A stretch of 16,995 bases of DNA from JBBSTY01 sp038235385 (GTDB lineage: Bacteria; Actinomycetota; Acidimicrobiia; Acidimicrobiales; Acidimicrobilacustridaceae): NCBI GenBank assembly GCA_038235385.1, contig JBBSTY010000095.1, positions 1-16,995 of the forward strand, given 5' to 3'. The notes below the pieces were generated by a model. It had not been told where the DNA came from. It did not search any database and saw only the letters and a list, made by a program, of their open reading frames with translations. The translations under genes and the position numbers were made by a program. Below are positions 1-6,921 of this stretch, piece after piece (positions within the stretch are counted from its first letter, which is position 1; the number at the start of each line of letters is the position of its first letter).

Positions 1-149
1 GGCGCCCGGAAGCGGGTGCGGGGCGAGACGTAGGTGCCCTCCTCGTCGAAGCCGCCGTGGCAGCGTTCGCCGTTGGCGACCAGCGGCTCGGCGAACTCGT
101 GGTCCATGAGCAGCTCGGTCTCGGTGAACTCCACCTGCTTGGTCGTCAT
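1..149 (-). CDS. Hypothetical protein, N-terminal 49 residues only (cut by window edge)
   Basis: The gene starts with ATG at 149 on the minus strand and runs off the left edge. Visible residues begin MTTKQVEFTETELLMDHEF and include a CHGGFDEEGTYVSPRTRFR stretch (residue 31 on). I see no signal peptide, membrane segment or catalytic motif, and I do not recognise the family. The start is well supported by a purine-rich Shine-Dalgarno (GGGGGAGG) a few bases upstream and a TAGACT -10 box at 181-186, giving a leader of roughly 25 bases. The gene is divergent from the short-chain dehydrogenase, with 66 bases between the two starts. Function unknown. Confidence 0.6.
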   Translation of the reverse strand, partial: MTTKQVEFTETELLMDHEFAEPLVANGERCHGGFDEEGTYVSPRTRFRA

Positions 150-180
150 GACGACCTCCCCCTCTTCCCCTGGTGAACGG

Positions 181-186
181 AGTCTA
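181..186 (-). promoter_or_regulatory. -10 box of the left-edge minus-strand gene
   Basis: TAGACT on the minus strand fits TANNNT. With a start point about 7 bases downstream it gives a leader of about 25 bases carrying a GGGGGAGG ribosome binding site. I see no convincing -35 box. The site lies in the 66-base divergent gap shared with the dehydrogenase promoter. Confidence 0.4.
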
Positions 187-203
187 GGGGTTGGGGGGAC
201 TCC

Positions 204-209
204 TAGGAT
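204..209 (+). promoter_or_regulatory. -10 box of the SDR gene, probably leaderless
   Basis: TAGGAT ends 6 bases before the ATG at 216, with no Shine-Dalgarno between. The start point would fall on or beside the A of the start codon, so the transcript is probably leaderless. The same geometry recurs at four other genes here. Confidence 0.5.
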
Positions 210-215
210 CTCGCC

Positions 216-986
216 ATGGAGCCCATCGCCACCGCCGACCTCTTCCGCCTCGACGACCGCGTGGCCATCGTCACCGGCGCATCCAGCGGGCTCGGCGAGC
301 GCTTCGCCCGCGTGCTCCACGCGGCGGGAGCCGACGTCGTGCTCGCGGCGCGCCGCACCGAGCGCCTGACCGAGCTGGCGGAGAGCCTCCACGGTGCGCT
401 GGTGGTGGGGTGCGACGTGTCCGACGACGACGATCTGGCTGCGCTCACCACGCGCACGATGGACGCGTTCGGACACATCGACATCCTGGTGAACAACGCC
501 GGGATCGGCACCCCGATCGCCGCCGAGGACGAGGACCTGTCGTACTTCCGACAGGTGGTAGACGTGAACCTCACCGCCCTGTTCGCGCTGTCGCAGCTGG
601 TCGGTCGTCAGATGATCAGCCAGGGTCACGGTTCGATCATCAACATCGCGTCGATCCTCGGCCTGGTCGCCTCGGCGCCGATCAAGCAGGCCAGCTACAC
701 GGCCACCAAGGGCGCGGTCGTGAACCTCACGCGCGAGCTCGCGGTGCAGTGGGCCCGCAAGGGCGTCCGGGTGAACGCCATCGCTCCCGGCTGGTTCCCG
801 AGCGAGATGACCGCCGAGATGTTCGAGTCGGGGCCCTCCCAGGACTTCCTGCGGCGCAACGCGCCGCTGGGACGCGGCGGCGAGGCGCACGAGCTCGACG
901 GCGCGCTGCTCTTCCTCGCGGGAGCGGCGTCGACCTACGTCACCGGCCACATCCTCACCGTCGACGGTGGCTGGACCGCGAGATGA
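216..986 (+). CDS. SDR family NAD(P)-dependent oxidoreductase
   Basis: A 256-residue classical short-chain dehydrogenase/reductase, the normal length for the family. It has the Rossmann cofactor motif TGASSGLG (20-27), NNAG (93-96), a structural Asn in VDVNL (118), catalytic Ser146, and the YTATK catalytic Tyr161/Lys165 pair. The post-catalytic PGWF loop and a GHILTVDGG C-terminus also match FabG-like alcohol and 3-ketoacyl reductases. The substrate cannot be read from sequence; an acyl-CoA or 3-hydroxyacyl substrate is possible given the CoA-rich surroundings, but that is inference. The ATG at 216 is favoured because TAGGAT at 204-209 leaves room for only a leaderless start and the Rossmann strand begins about 15 residues in. 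The gene converges on the 1008-1496 gene with a 21-base gap. Confidence 0.93.
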   Translation: MEPIATADLFRLDDRVAIVTGASSGLGERFARVLHAAGADVVLAARRTERLTELAESLHGALVVGCDVSDDDDLAALTTRTMDAFGHIDILVNNAGIGTPIAAEDEDLSYFRQVVDVNLTALFALSQLVGRQMISQGHGSIINIASILGLVASAPIKQASYTATKGAVVNLTRELAVQWARKGVRVNAIAPGWFPSEMTAEMFESGPSQDFLRRNAPLGRGGEAHELDGALLFLAGAASTYVTGHILTVDGGWTAR

Positions 987-1007
987 GGGCGCCGGCGGCG
1001 TGCTCGG

Positions 1008-1496
1008 TCAGCCCAGCGCGGGGGTACCGGCGAACGGCACCGGATCGTTCTGCACCGGGATCAGCGGTGCCTGCCAGCTCATCCTGACCGCCAGGTTCTC
1101 GGCCACCTCGCGCCACGCCTCGGGGTCCCACCCCTCGGCCTTGGTGGCGACCTGGTGCAACTGGTTGAGGTGCACGAACGCGGGGAGCGCCTCGAGCCCG
1201 AGCGCCTCGACCGCGGCCCGATCGGGATCGGCGAAGACCAGGAACTCCTTGGCCAGGGGACCGAGGAACTGGCGGGTCTCGTCGGCATCGCCCGCGACGA
1301 GGAAGGCCACCCGGCAATCCGCCTCGGTGAAGGTGCGGAAGATGCGCACCGCGGTGTCGAGGATCCACGAGCTCTCGTAGGTGAACGGGTCGAGGACGAC
1401 GAGCGCGAGGTGGAACGTGGTCGTCCACTGCTCGATCGTCCGGGCCTCGCCCTTCAACGGAGTGAGCTCGACATCGCTCGCAACTTCGTGTGCCAC
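1008..1496 (-). CDS. Thioredoxin-fold-like protein lacking a CxxC motif
   Basis: About 162 residues from a GTG start at 1496. An in-frame TTG at 1514 would add six residues. GTG is preferred because TACGGT (1509 to 1504 on the minus strand) ends exactly 7 bases before it, the leaderless geometry seen at neighbouring genes, while the TTG has no ribosome binding site. The layout suggests a thioredoxin-like fold: a hydrophobic strand LALVVLD, a helix, a strand VAFLVAG, then LVFADPD and a probable cis-proline loop ALPAFVHL. There is no CxxC or peroxiredoxin Cys, so classical disulfide chemistry is unlikely. It may be a binding or regulatory member. The fold is inferred from pattern only; function unknown. 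It is divergent from the membrane protein at 1595. Confidence 0.7.
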   Translation of the reverse strand: MAHEVASDVELTPLKGEARTIEQWTTTFHLALVVLDPFTYESSWILDTAVRIFRTFTEADCRVAFLVAGDADETRQFLGPLAKEFLVFADPDRAAVEALGLEALPAFVHLNQLHQVATKAEGWDPEAWREVAENLAVRMSWQAPLIPVQNDPVPFAGTPALG

Positions 1497-1503
1497 GGCG
1501 CAG

Positions 1504-1509
1504 ACCGTA
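1504..1509 (-). promoter_or_regulatory. -10 box, leaderless start of the thioredoxin-fold-like gene
   Basis: TACGGT on the minus strand, followed by 7 bases (CTGCGCC) and then GTG at 1496. No Shine-Dalgarno is present. This spacing decides the start codon in favour of 1496 over the TTG at 1514. Confidence 0.45.
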
Positions 1510-1559
1510 GGCAAACCGGGCCGCTGGTGGCAAAGCGCGAGGCGGGAACGAGCGCGCAG

Positions 1560-1565
1560 TAACGT
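1560..1565 (+). promoter_or_regulatory. -10 box of the small membrane protein gene
   Basis: TAACGT fits TANNNT. It predicts a leader of roughly 22 bases that holds the AGGAGGGG ribosome binding site at 1582-1589. No clear -35 box. Confidence 0.4.
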
Positions 1566-1581
1566 GTCGCCGGTTCGGACC

Positions 1582-1587
1582 AGGAGG
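1582..1587 (+). promoter_or_regulatory. Shine-Dalgarno of the membrane protein at 1595
   Basis: AGGAGG (extended by GG) is 7 bases before ATG 1595. It selects this ATG over the in-frame ATG at 1610. Confidence 0.7.
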
Positions 1588-1594
1588 GGTTGGC

Positions 1595-2134
1595 ATGGGA
1601 TATGGGTCGATGGCGTACCAGGTGATGTACCTGATCCACCTGTCGTGCGTGGTCGTCGGGTTCGGGTCGTCGTTCGTGTATCCGCTGCTCGGGGCTCGCG
1701 CTCGCAAGCTGCCGCTGCGCGACGCCTTCGCCGTGAACCACACCGCCTTCGGGGTGTCGAAGTACCTCACCACGTACCCCATCTACGGGGCCGGCGCCGC
1801 CGGGGTGGCGCTCATCGTCCTCAGCGACAAGGCGATCGCCTTCTCGTCCACGTGGATCTCGATCGCCTTCCTGGTGTTCGCGCTCGCCGTGCTCGTCGCC
1901 GCGTTCCTCCACATGCCGAACCTGCGGGCGATGGATGCGTTGGAGGCCCAGTTGGCGACGGCGTCGCCCGAGATCGTGGTATCCGAGCTGGGATCGTCCA
2001 CGGCCGCTCCGGCCGAGGTGGCCGAGTACGAGGAGCGGGGCCAGAAGGCGGCCATGTACGGCGGGGTGCTGCACCTGTTCTGGCTGATCCTCATGATCGA
2101 CATGATCTGGAAGCCGGGCACGGGCGGTTTCTGA
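1595..2134 (+). CDS. Small integral membrane protein, possibly DUF2269-like
   Basis: A 179-residue protein with about four hydrophobic segments: residues ~8-31 (YLIHLSCVVVGFGSSFVYPL), ~62-80, ~86-108 and ~155-172 (VLHLFWLILMIDMIW). Between segments three and four is a hydrophilic, charged stretch of about 45 residues. A His in the first helix (YLIHLSC) and a His at the start of the last (LHLFW) recall small predicted membrane proteins of the DUF2269/CopD-like kind, but I am not sure of the family. No enzymatic motif is visible. The start is supported by a strong AGGAGG 7 bases upstream. It lies 28 bases before the next gene, which appears to have its own promoter. Confidence 0.8.
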   Translation: MGYGSMAYQVMYLIHLSCVVVGFGSSFVYPLLGARARKLPLRDAFAVNHTAFGVSKYLTTYPIYGAGAAGVALIVLSDKAIAFSSTWISIAFLVFALAVLVAAFLHMPNLRAMDALEAQLATASPEIVVSELGSSTAAPAEVAEYEERGQKAAMYGGVLHLFWLILMIDMIWKPGTGGF

Positions 2135-2149
2135 CCGACGGACCGGGGG

Positions 2150-2155
2150 TATCGT
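2150..2155 (+). promoter_or_regulatory. -10 box, leaderless start of the eIF2B-like gene
   Basis: TATCGT, then 7 bases (CGTGGTG), then ATG 2163. There is no ribosome binding site. This favours ATG 2163 over the two in-frame GTG codons at 2157 and 2160. Confidence 0.45.
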
Positions 2156-2162
2156 CGTGGTG

Positions 2163-2966
2163 ATGCACCCGATCGAGCGCCTCCGCTACGTCGCCCGCGC
2201 ATCAGGCGTGCCCCAGCAGGTCATCATCCAGGAGACGGCCGCCGCGCTGGCCAGCTTCGGGTCCGATCCACAGGGGTTGGTGACGGCGTGTCGACGCATC
2301 GTGTCGCGGCAACCGACCTCGGGCCCGCTGGTGTGGTTCGCGGCGCGCGTGCTCACCGCATCCGATCCGTCGTCGGAGATCTGGGAGGCGGCGGGGCTGG
2401 CGCAGGCCGACGACACGGCCAGGCAGACCGCGCACGCGCTGCCCGCCGACGCGACCGCCAGCGTGCTGGGGTGGCCCGACGAGATCAGCGACGTGCTGCC
2501 CCGACGTGGCGACGTCACCGTCCTGGTGATCGACACGCTCTCGGAGGGCTCCGGGTTCGCCCACCGCATGGTCGGCGCCGACGTCGATGCCGTCGACGTC
2601 CCCCTCGCCGGGTTGGGCTCGGCCGTCGCCGCCAGCTCGCTGTTGCTCCTGGAATCCACCGCCATCGGGCCCGACGAGTTCCTGGCGGTCGCCGGGTCGC
2701 GTGCCGCCGCAGCGGTGGCCCACCACGCCGGCGTCCCGGTCTGGCTGGTGGGTGGCGTCGGACGCCTCCTTCCGCAGCGCATGTGGGACGGGCTGCGGAT
2801 GCGGGTGGAAGGCCCCCATGATCCCTGGGACGCCCACGACGAGGTCGTGCCGCTCGACCTCGTCGATCGGATCGCCGGCCCCGACGGCGTCGAACCGGTT
2901 GCCGATGCGCTCCGGCGCACCGATTGCCCGGTGGTTCCCGAGTTGTTCCGCGGCGACATCATCTGA
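2163..2966 (+). CDS. Divergent eIF2B/MtnA/ribose-1,5-bisphosphate isomerase-like protein
   Basis: A 267-residue protein from ATG 2163. The N-terminal ~100 residues are helical. The C-terminal half has Rossmann-like strands VTVLVID, a strand ending LLLLESTAIG, and AAAVAHHAGVPVWLVG. This order resembles the eIF-2B alpha / methylthioribose-1-phosphate isomerase superfamily, whose usual signature is a GADAI strand, an NKxGT loop and a final LAAKHHGVPFYV strand. Here the GADAI Asp position holds Glu in LESTAIG, and the NKxGT loop is replaced by AVAGS, so the canonical sugar-phosphate isomerase site looks lost. It may be a non-catalytic or re-purposed member. The family call rests on pattern recognition and is moderate. 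The next gene starts 17 bases after its stop. Confidence 0.75.
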   Translation: MHPIERLRYVARASGVPQQVIIQETAAALASFGSDPQGLVTACRRIVSRQPTSGPLVWFAARVLTASDPSSEIWEAAGLAQADDTARQTAHALPADATASVLGWPDEISDVLPRRGDVTVLVIDTLSEGSGFAHRMVGADVDAVDVPLAGLGSAVAASSLLLLESTAIGPDEFLAVAGSRAAAAVAHHAGVPVWLVGGVGRLLPQRMWDGLRMRVEGPHDPWDAHDEVVPLDLVDRIAGPDGVEPVADALRRTDCPVVPELFRGDII

Positions 2967-2970
2967 TCGG

Positions 2971-2976
2971 TAGGGT
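2971..2976 (+). promoter_or_regulatory. -10 box, leaderless start of the dienelactone hydrolase gene
   Basis: TAGGGT, then 7 bases (CACAGCC), then ATG 2984. No Shine-Dalgarno is present. An upstream in-frame extension exists to 2924, but it overlaps the preceding gene and lacks family similarity. Confidence 0.5.
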
Positions 2977-2983
2977 CACAGCC

Positions 2984-3670
2984 ATGGGCGAGATCGTGGA
3001 GTTCCCGAGCAACGGCCGAGGCGCATCCGGGTACCTGGCGGTGCCCGACGCAGGCGGGGGGCCCGGGGTCATCGTGATCCAGGAGTGGTGGGGGCTCGTC
3101 CCGCACATCACCGACGTGTGCGATCGGTTCGCGGCGGCCGGCTTCGTGGCCCTGGCCCCCGACCTCTACCACGGTCGTTCCACGACCGAGCCCGACGAGG
3201 CCGGCAAGATCATGATGGCGCTCAACCTCGATGCCGCCGCCCGGGACATGGGCGGCGCCGTCGATTACCTGCGGTCGCTCGACTCGGTCACGAGCACCGG
3301 CGTCGGGGTCATCGGGTTCTGCATGGGAGGCGGGCTGGCCATGATGCTGGCCACGCAGCGCCCCGATGCCATCGTCGCGTGCGCGCCGTTCTACGGCATC
3401 ATCCCCTGGGAGGCCGCCGAGCCCGACTGGTCCGCGCTGGCCGCGCCGATGCGGGGGCACTTCGCCTCCGAGGACGACTTCTTCTCGCCCGACAAGGTCT
3501 CCGCGCTCCAGGCCCGCCTCGAGGGCCTGGGCAAGGACGTCGACTTCGTCGTGCACGCCGGGGCCGACCACGCGTTCTTCAACGACACCCGACCCGAGGT
3601 GTACGACGCATCGCACTCGGCCGAGGCGTGGGACGCCACGATCGCGTTCTTCCGCCAGACCATCGTCTAG
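2984..3670 (+). CDS. Dienelactone hydrolase family protein (alpha/beta hydrolase)
   Basis: A 228-residue single-domain alpha/beta hydrolase of the dienelactone hydrolase family (carboxymethylenebutenolidase type). The catalytic triad is visible: nucleophile Cys113 in GFCMGGG, an acid Asp (probably Asp165) in ASEDDFFSP, and His196 in GADHAFFND. The N-terminus carries the family's PGVIVIQEWWGL strand and loop, and APDLYHG follows. Family members hydrolyse lactones and esters such as dienelactone from chlorocatechol breakdown. No ortho-cleavage genes are nearby, so the substrate is open. It is cytoplasmic, with no signal peptide. The metallopeptidase gene starts 9 bases downstream and lacks its own promoter or ribosome binding site, so the two are probably co-transcribed. 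Confidence 0.92.
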   Translation: MGEIVEFPSNGRGASGYLAVPDAGGGPGVIVIQEWWGLVPHITDVCDRFAAAGFVALAPDLYHGRSTTEPDEAGKIMMALNLDAAARDMGGAVDYLRSLDSVTSTGVGVIGFCMGGGLAMMLATQRPDAIVACAPFYGIIPWEAAEPDWSALAAPMRGHFASEDDFFSPDKVSALQARLEGLGKDVDFVVHAGADHAFFNDTRPEVYDASHSAEAWDATIAFFRQTIV

Positions 3671-3679
3671 GCCGTCGCC

Positions 3680-4912
3680 ATGGCCCCGACGCGAACGCAG
3701 GTCGACGTCCGCGAGGTGCCGGGCGGCGCGCTCATCAGCCGCTACCTGCTGCTGGGCCTGCGCCTCGACCGCCACATCGACGGCGTGGTCGACGCCTACT
3801 ACGGGCCGCGCCGGCTGGCCGATCAGGTCGCGGCCGAGCCCCCCAGTCCCACGGCGGTGCTGGTGGGGGAGGCGCGCGATCTGCGCGCCACGCTCGATGA
3901 CCCGTCGGCGGACGGGGTCGACGGGCTCGACGCCGGCCGGCGCCGTTGGCTGCGGGCCCAGGTGCACGGTCTCGTCACCGTCGCCGCCAAGCTCGACGGC
4001 GCCGAGGTCGCGTACGCCGACGAGGTCGAGGCGTGCTACGGCGTGCGTCCCACCCCGGTCCCCGATGACCAACTGGCGGCCGCCCACCGCGCCCTCACCG
4101 ACGCGCTGCCCGGGTCGGGACCCATCGCCGAGCGCTACCCGGCATGGCGCGAATCCCAGGCGGTGCCGCCCGACAAGCTCCACGCCGCCATCGCCTCGCT
4201 CGCCGAGGACTTCCGGGCCCGCACCCAGGCCATGTTCGGCCTGCCCGATGGTGAGCACGTCGACTTCGAGCTCGTCACCGACCAGCCGTGGTCCGGTTTC
4301 AACTACTACCTGGGCGACCTGCGCAGCCGGGTCGCCATCAACACCGACCTGCCGGTGCTCAGCATCTCGCTCGGCCACCTCGTCGCCCACGAGGCCTACC
4401 CCGGCCACCACACCGAGCACACCCGCAAGGAAGCGGGCCTCGTGCGTCAGGGCCGCCACCTGGAGGAGACCATCTTCCTCGTGGGCACGCCGCAGTGCCT
4501 GCTCGCCGAGGGTCTCGCCGACCTCGGGCTCGAGGTCCTCGTCGGGCCGCGACCCGAGTCCACCATCGCCGAGCACCTCGCCCCGCTCGGCATCCCCTAC
4601 GACGCCGATGTCGTCGCCGCGGTCAGCACCGCCGGCGAGACCCTCGCCGCCGTCCGGGGCAACGTGGCGTGGATGCTCCACGAGGACGGACTCCCCGTCG
4701 AACGCTGCGTCGAGTACGCCATGCGCTGGGCCCTGCTGCCACGCGCCCGCGCCGAGAAGATGATCGAGTTCCTCACCGATCCGGTCTGGCGGGCGTACAT
4801 CTCGTGCTACATCGAGGGGCTTCCGCTGTGCCGACGCTTCGTGGCCGGCGATCCCACCCGGTTCGCCCGGCTCCTCACCGAGCAGCTCGTTCCGGCCGAC
4901 CTCACCGCCTGA
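3680..4912 (+). CDS. DUF885-type putative zinc metallopeptidase
   Basis: A 410-residue protein. The key motif is HEAYPGHH (residues 237-244), the HExxxGHH pattern typical of DUF885 proteins, followed by a conserved Glu277 in LLAEGLADLG that would complete a gluzincin-like zinc site. A preceding YYLGDLRSRVAINTDLP stretch fits the substrate-binding strand of the family. The protein is shorter than the roughly 550-600 residues of many DUF885 members, mainly in the N-terminal region. No signal peptide, so probably cytoplasmic. The substrate is unknown; peptidase activity is inferred from the motif. The ATG at 3680 is 9 bases after the hydrolase stop, with no Shine-Dalgarno, suggesting translational coupling or re-initiation. 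Confidence 0.85.
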   Translation: MAPTRTQVDVREVPGGALISRYLLLGLRLDRHIDGVVDAYYGPRRLADQVAAEPPSPTAVLVGEARDLRATLDDPSADGVDGLDAGRRRWLRAQVHGLVTVAAKLDGAEVAYADEVEACYGVRPTPVPDDQLAAAHRALTDALPGSGPIAERYPAWRESQAVPPDKLHAAIASLAEDFRARTQAMFGLPDGEHVDFELVTDQPWSGFNYYLGDLRSRVAINTDLPVLSISLGHLVAHEAYPGHHTEHTRKEAGLVRQGRHLEETIFLVGTPQCLLAEGLADLGLEVLVGPRPESTIAEHLAPLGIPYDADVVAAVSTAGETLAAVRGNVAWMLHEDGLPVERCVEYAMRWALLPRARAEKMIEFLTDPVWRAYISCYIEGLPLCRRFVAGDPTRFARLLTEQLVPADLTA

Positions 4913-4914
4913 CC

Positions 4915-4920
4915 TACGAT
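4915..4920 (+). promoter_or_regulatory. -10 box of the first CoA ester lyase gene
   Basis: TACGAT immediately after the metallopeptidase stop. It gives a leader of about 28 bases containing the AGGAGG ribosome binding site at 4944-4949. Confidence 0.45.
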
Positions 4921-4943
4921 CGGTCACGACCGACACGGACCGC

Positions 4944-4949
4944 AGGAGG
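4944..4949 (+). promoter_or_regulatory. Shine-Dalgarno of the first CoA ester lyase
   Basis: AGGAGG, 6 bases before ATG 4956. One of the strongest ribosome binding sites in the window. Confidence 0.7.
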
Positions 4950-4955
4950 CATCTG

Positions 4956-6005
4956 ATGCGCAACCCCAAGGACTTCTTCCGCCCGCTGGCTGTGGGAGCG
5001 CCGGCGCCGTTGCGAGAGATCCCCGTCCGCCCGTCGCGCATGATCCACTTCTTCCCGCCGTCGAACGCCAAGATGGTCGCCAAGGTCCCCGACATCGCGC
5101 CCACCGTCGACATCCTGCTCGCCAACCTCGAGGACGGCGTTCCCTCCACCGACAAGGAAGCCGCCCGTGCCGGGTTGGTCGAGGTCGGCACCACGTGCGA
5201 CCTGGGCGACACGCAGTTCTGGACCCGGGTCAACTCGCTCGACTCGCCCTGGGGCCTCGACGACCTCGTCACCGCCGTCACCGAGGTCGGCGACAAGCTC
5301 GACGTCATCATGATCCCGAAGGTCGAGGGGCCCGAGGACATCCACTACGTCGATCGTCTCCTGGCCCAACTCGAGGCCAAGGTCGGTCTCGACAAGCCGC
5401 TGCTCGTGCACGCCATCCTCGAGACGGCTCGTGGTGTGGTGAACATCGAGGAGATCTGCGCCGCCAGTCCCCGCATGCAGGGACTCTCGCTCGGCCCCGC
5501 CGACCTCGCCGCCAACCGTCGCATGAAGACCACCCGGGTCGGGGGCGGCCATCCGGGCTACCTGGTCCGGACGGACCCGATCGACGGCGACATCGAGGGT
5601 GATCGTCCCGCGTACCAGCAGGACCTGTGGCACTACACGATCTCGCGCATGGTCGACGCGTGCGCGGCCAACGGCATCCTCCCGTTCTACGGGCCCTTCG
5701 GCGACATCAAGGACGTCGTCGCCTGCGAGGACCAGTTCCGCAACGCCTACCTGCTCGGGTGCGTCGGCGCCTGGAGCCTCCATCCCGTGCAGATCGAGAT
5801 CGCCAAGCGGGTGTTCTCGCCCGACCCGGCCGACGTCGATCACGCCCGCAAGGTGATCGAGGCCATGGGCGACGGGACCGGTGCGGTGATGCTCGACGGC
5901 AAGATGGAGGACGACGCCTCGGTGAAGCAGTGCCACGTCATCCTCGGGCTGGCCGAGGAGCTCGCCGACCGTGATCCCGAGCTTGCTTCCCGCTACGGCT
6001 TCTGA
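4956..6005 (+). CDS. HpcH/HpaI-citrate lyase family CoA ester lyase, malyl-CoA lyase type
   Basis: A 349-residue TIM-barrel CoA ester lyase. Visible motifs: MIHFFPPS (29-36), ILLANLEDGVP with Glu59/Asp60, the VNSLDSPWGLDDL loop, DVIMIPKVEG, HAILETARGVVNIEEI with the Mg2+-ligand Glu, SLGPADLAANRRMKTT with the second metal-ligand Asp, and a C-terminal DGKMEDDASVKQ helix that lies over the active site in this family. The length and the GPADLAA / MKTTRVGGGHPGY region fit malyl-CoA/beta-methylmalyl-CoA lyases better than true CitE subunits (about 290-300 residues, with CitD/CitF partners, absent here). Likely reaction: reversible cleavage of (3S)-malyl-CoA to acetyl-CoA plus glyoxylate, and/or beta-methylmalyl-CoA to propionyl-CoA plus glyoxylate. 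Substrate assignment is inference. The second lyase gene starts 30 bases after its stop. Confidence 0.88.
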   Translation: MRNPKDFFRPLAVGAPAPLREIPVRPSRMIHFFPPSNAKMVAKVPDIAPTVDILLANLEDGVPSTDKEAARAGLVEVGTTCDLGDTQFWTRVNSLDSPWGLDDLVTAVTEVGDKLDVIMIPKVEGPEDIHYVDRLLAQLEAKVGLDKPLLVHAILETARGVVNIEEICAASPRMQGLSLGPADLAANRRMKTTRVGGGHPGYLVRTDPIDGDIEGDRPAYQQDLWHYTISRMVDACAANGILPFYGPFGDIKDVVACEDQFRNAYLLGCVGAWSLHPVQIEIAKRVFSPDPADVDHARKVIEAMGDGTGAVMLDGKMEDDASVKQCHVILGLAEELADRDPELASRYGF

Positions 6006-6035
6006 CCCTCTGACGTGACCAAGGACGACGATCGA

Positions 6036-6914
6036 ATGACCTCCGATGATGCGTTGCGCCCCCGGCGCTCCGTGCTCTACATGCCCGGCGCCAACGAGCG
6101 GGCGCTCGAGAAGGCCAAGGGCCTGCCGGCCGATGCGCTGATCCTCGACCTCGAGGACGCGGTGGCCCCCGACGCCAAGGTCGAGGCCCGGGCCCGGGTG
6201 TGCGCGGCTGCGGCATCGGGCGAGTACGGCGCCAAGGAGATCACCATCCGGGCCAACGGCCTCGACACCGAGTGGCACGCCGACGACATCCGCGCCATCG
6301 CCGAGGCCGGTCCCGGCGCAATCGTCGTGCCCAAGGTCAACTCGGTCGCCGACGTGGCGGCCATCGAGAAGGGACTCGAAGCGGCCGGCGCGCCGGATCA
6401 CACGATGATCTGGGCCATGCTCGAGACCCCGATCGCCATGCTCCACGCCGAGGAGATCGCCTCGGCCTCCGAACGACTCGCCGTGCTGGTGATGGGCACG
6501 AACGACCTGGCCAAGGAGCTCCACGCCGAGCACGTGCCCGGCCGTCAGCCCCTCCAGTTCGGGCTCTCGGTGTGCCTGCTCGCGGCGCGCGCCGCTGGCA
6601 AGGTCATCCTCGACGGCGTCTACAACGACATCAAGAACGAGGACGGGTTCCTTTCCGAGTGCCGCCAGGGCCGCGAGATGGGCTTCGACGGCAAGACGCT
6701 GATCCATCCCAGCCAGCTCGAGCCGTGCAACGAGGCCTTCGCCCCGAGCGACGCCGAGATCGAGTCCGCCCGCGAGATCATCGCCGCGTTCACCGAGGCC
6801 ACGGCCGCCGGCAAGGGCGTCGTCACCGTCAACGGTCGCATGATCGAGAACATGCACGTCGACAACGCCCGGCGCACGCTGGCGCTGGCCGACGCCATCG
6901 CCGCCCTGGGCTGA
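6036..6914 (+). CDS. Second CitE-like CoA ester lyase / thioesterase
   Basis: A 292-residue CitE-like protein from ATG 6036, supported by an AAGGA about 10 bases upstream; an in-frame GTG at 6015 would add seven residues. Motifs: RRSVLYMPGANERALEKA (10-27), LILDLEDAVAPD with Glu40, IRANGLDTEWHADDI, IVVPKVNS, AMLETPIAML (metal-ligand Glu) and MGTNDLAKEL (metal-ligand Asp). The C-terminus GVVTVNGRMIENMHVDNARR fits the lid. It lies 30 bases after another lyase, a pairing that recalls organisms with one malyl-CoA lyase and one malyl-CoA thioesterase (Mcl1/Mcl2 types). Single CitE-like proteins also act as beta-hydroxyacyl-CoA lyases in mycobacteria, so the exact substrate is open. It ends 7 bases from the convergent acyl-CoA dehydrogenase gene. 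Confidence 0.87.
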   Translation: MTSDDALRPRRSVLYMPGANERALEKAKGLPADALILDLEDAVAPDAKVEARARVCAAAASGEYGAKEITIRANGLDTEWHADDIRAIAEAGPGAIVVPKVNSVADVAAIEKGLEAAGAPDHTMIWAMLETPIAMLHAEEIASASERLAVLVMGTNDLAKELHAEHVPGRQPLQFGLSVCLLAARAAGKVILDGVYNDIKNEDGFLSECRQGREMGFDGKTLIHPSQLEPCNEAFAPSDAEIESAREIIAAFTEATAAGKGVVTVNGRMIENMHVDNARRTLALADAIAALG

Positions 6915-6921
6915 CCGCCGT

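Noticed and set aside
2186..5341. 1051-residue minus-strand ORF
   Set aside because: Low-complexity, Gly/Arg/Asp/Val-rich translation lying antisense to three well-supported genes. Typical of high-GC shadow frames.
4914..6857. 647-residue minus-strand ORF
   Set aside because: Antisense to the two CoA ester lyases, with repetitive composition and no domain.
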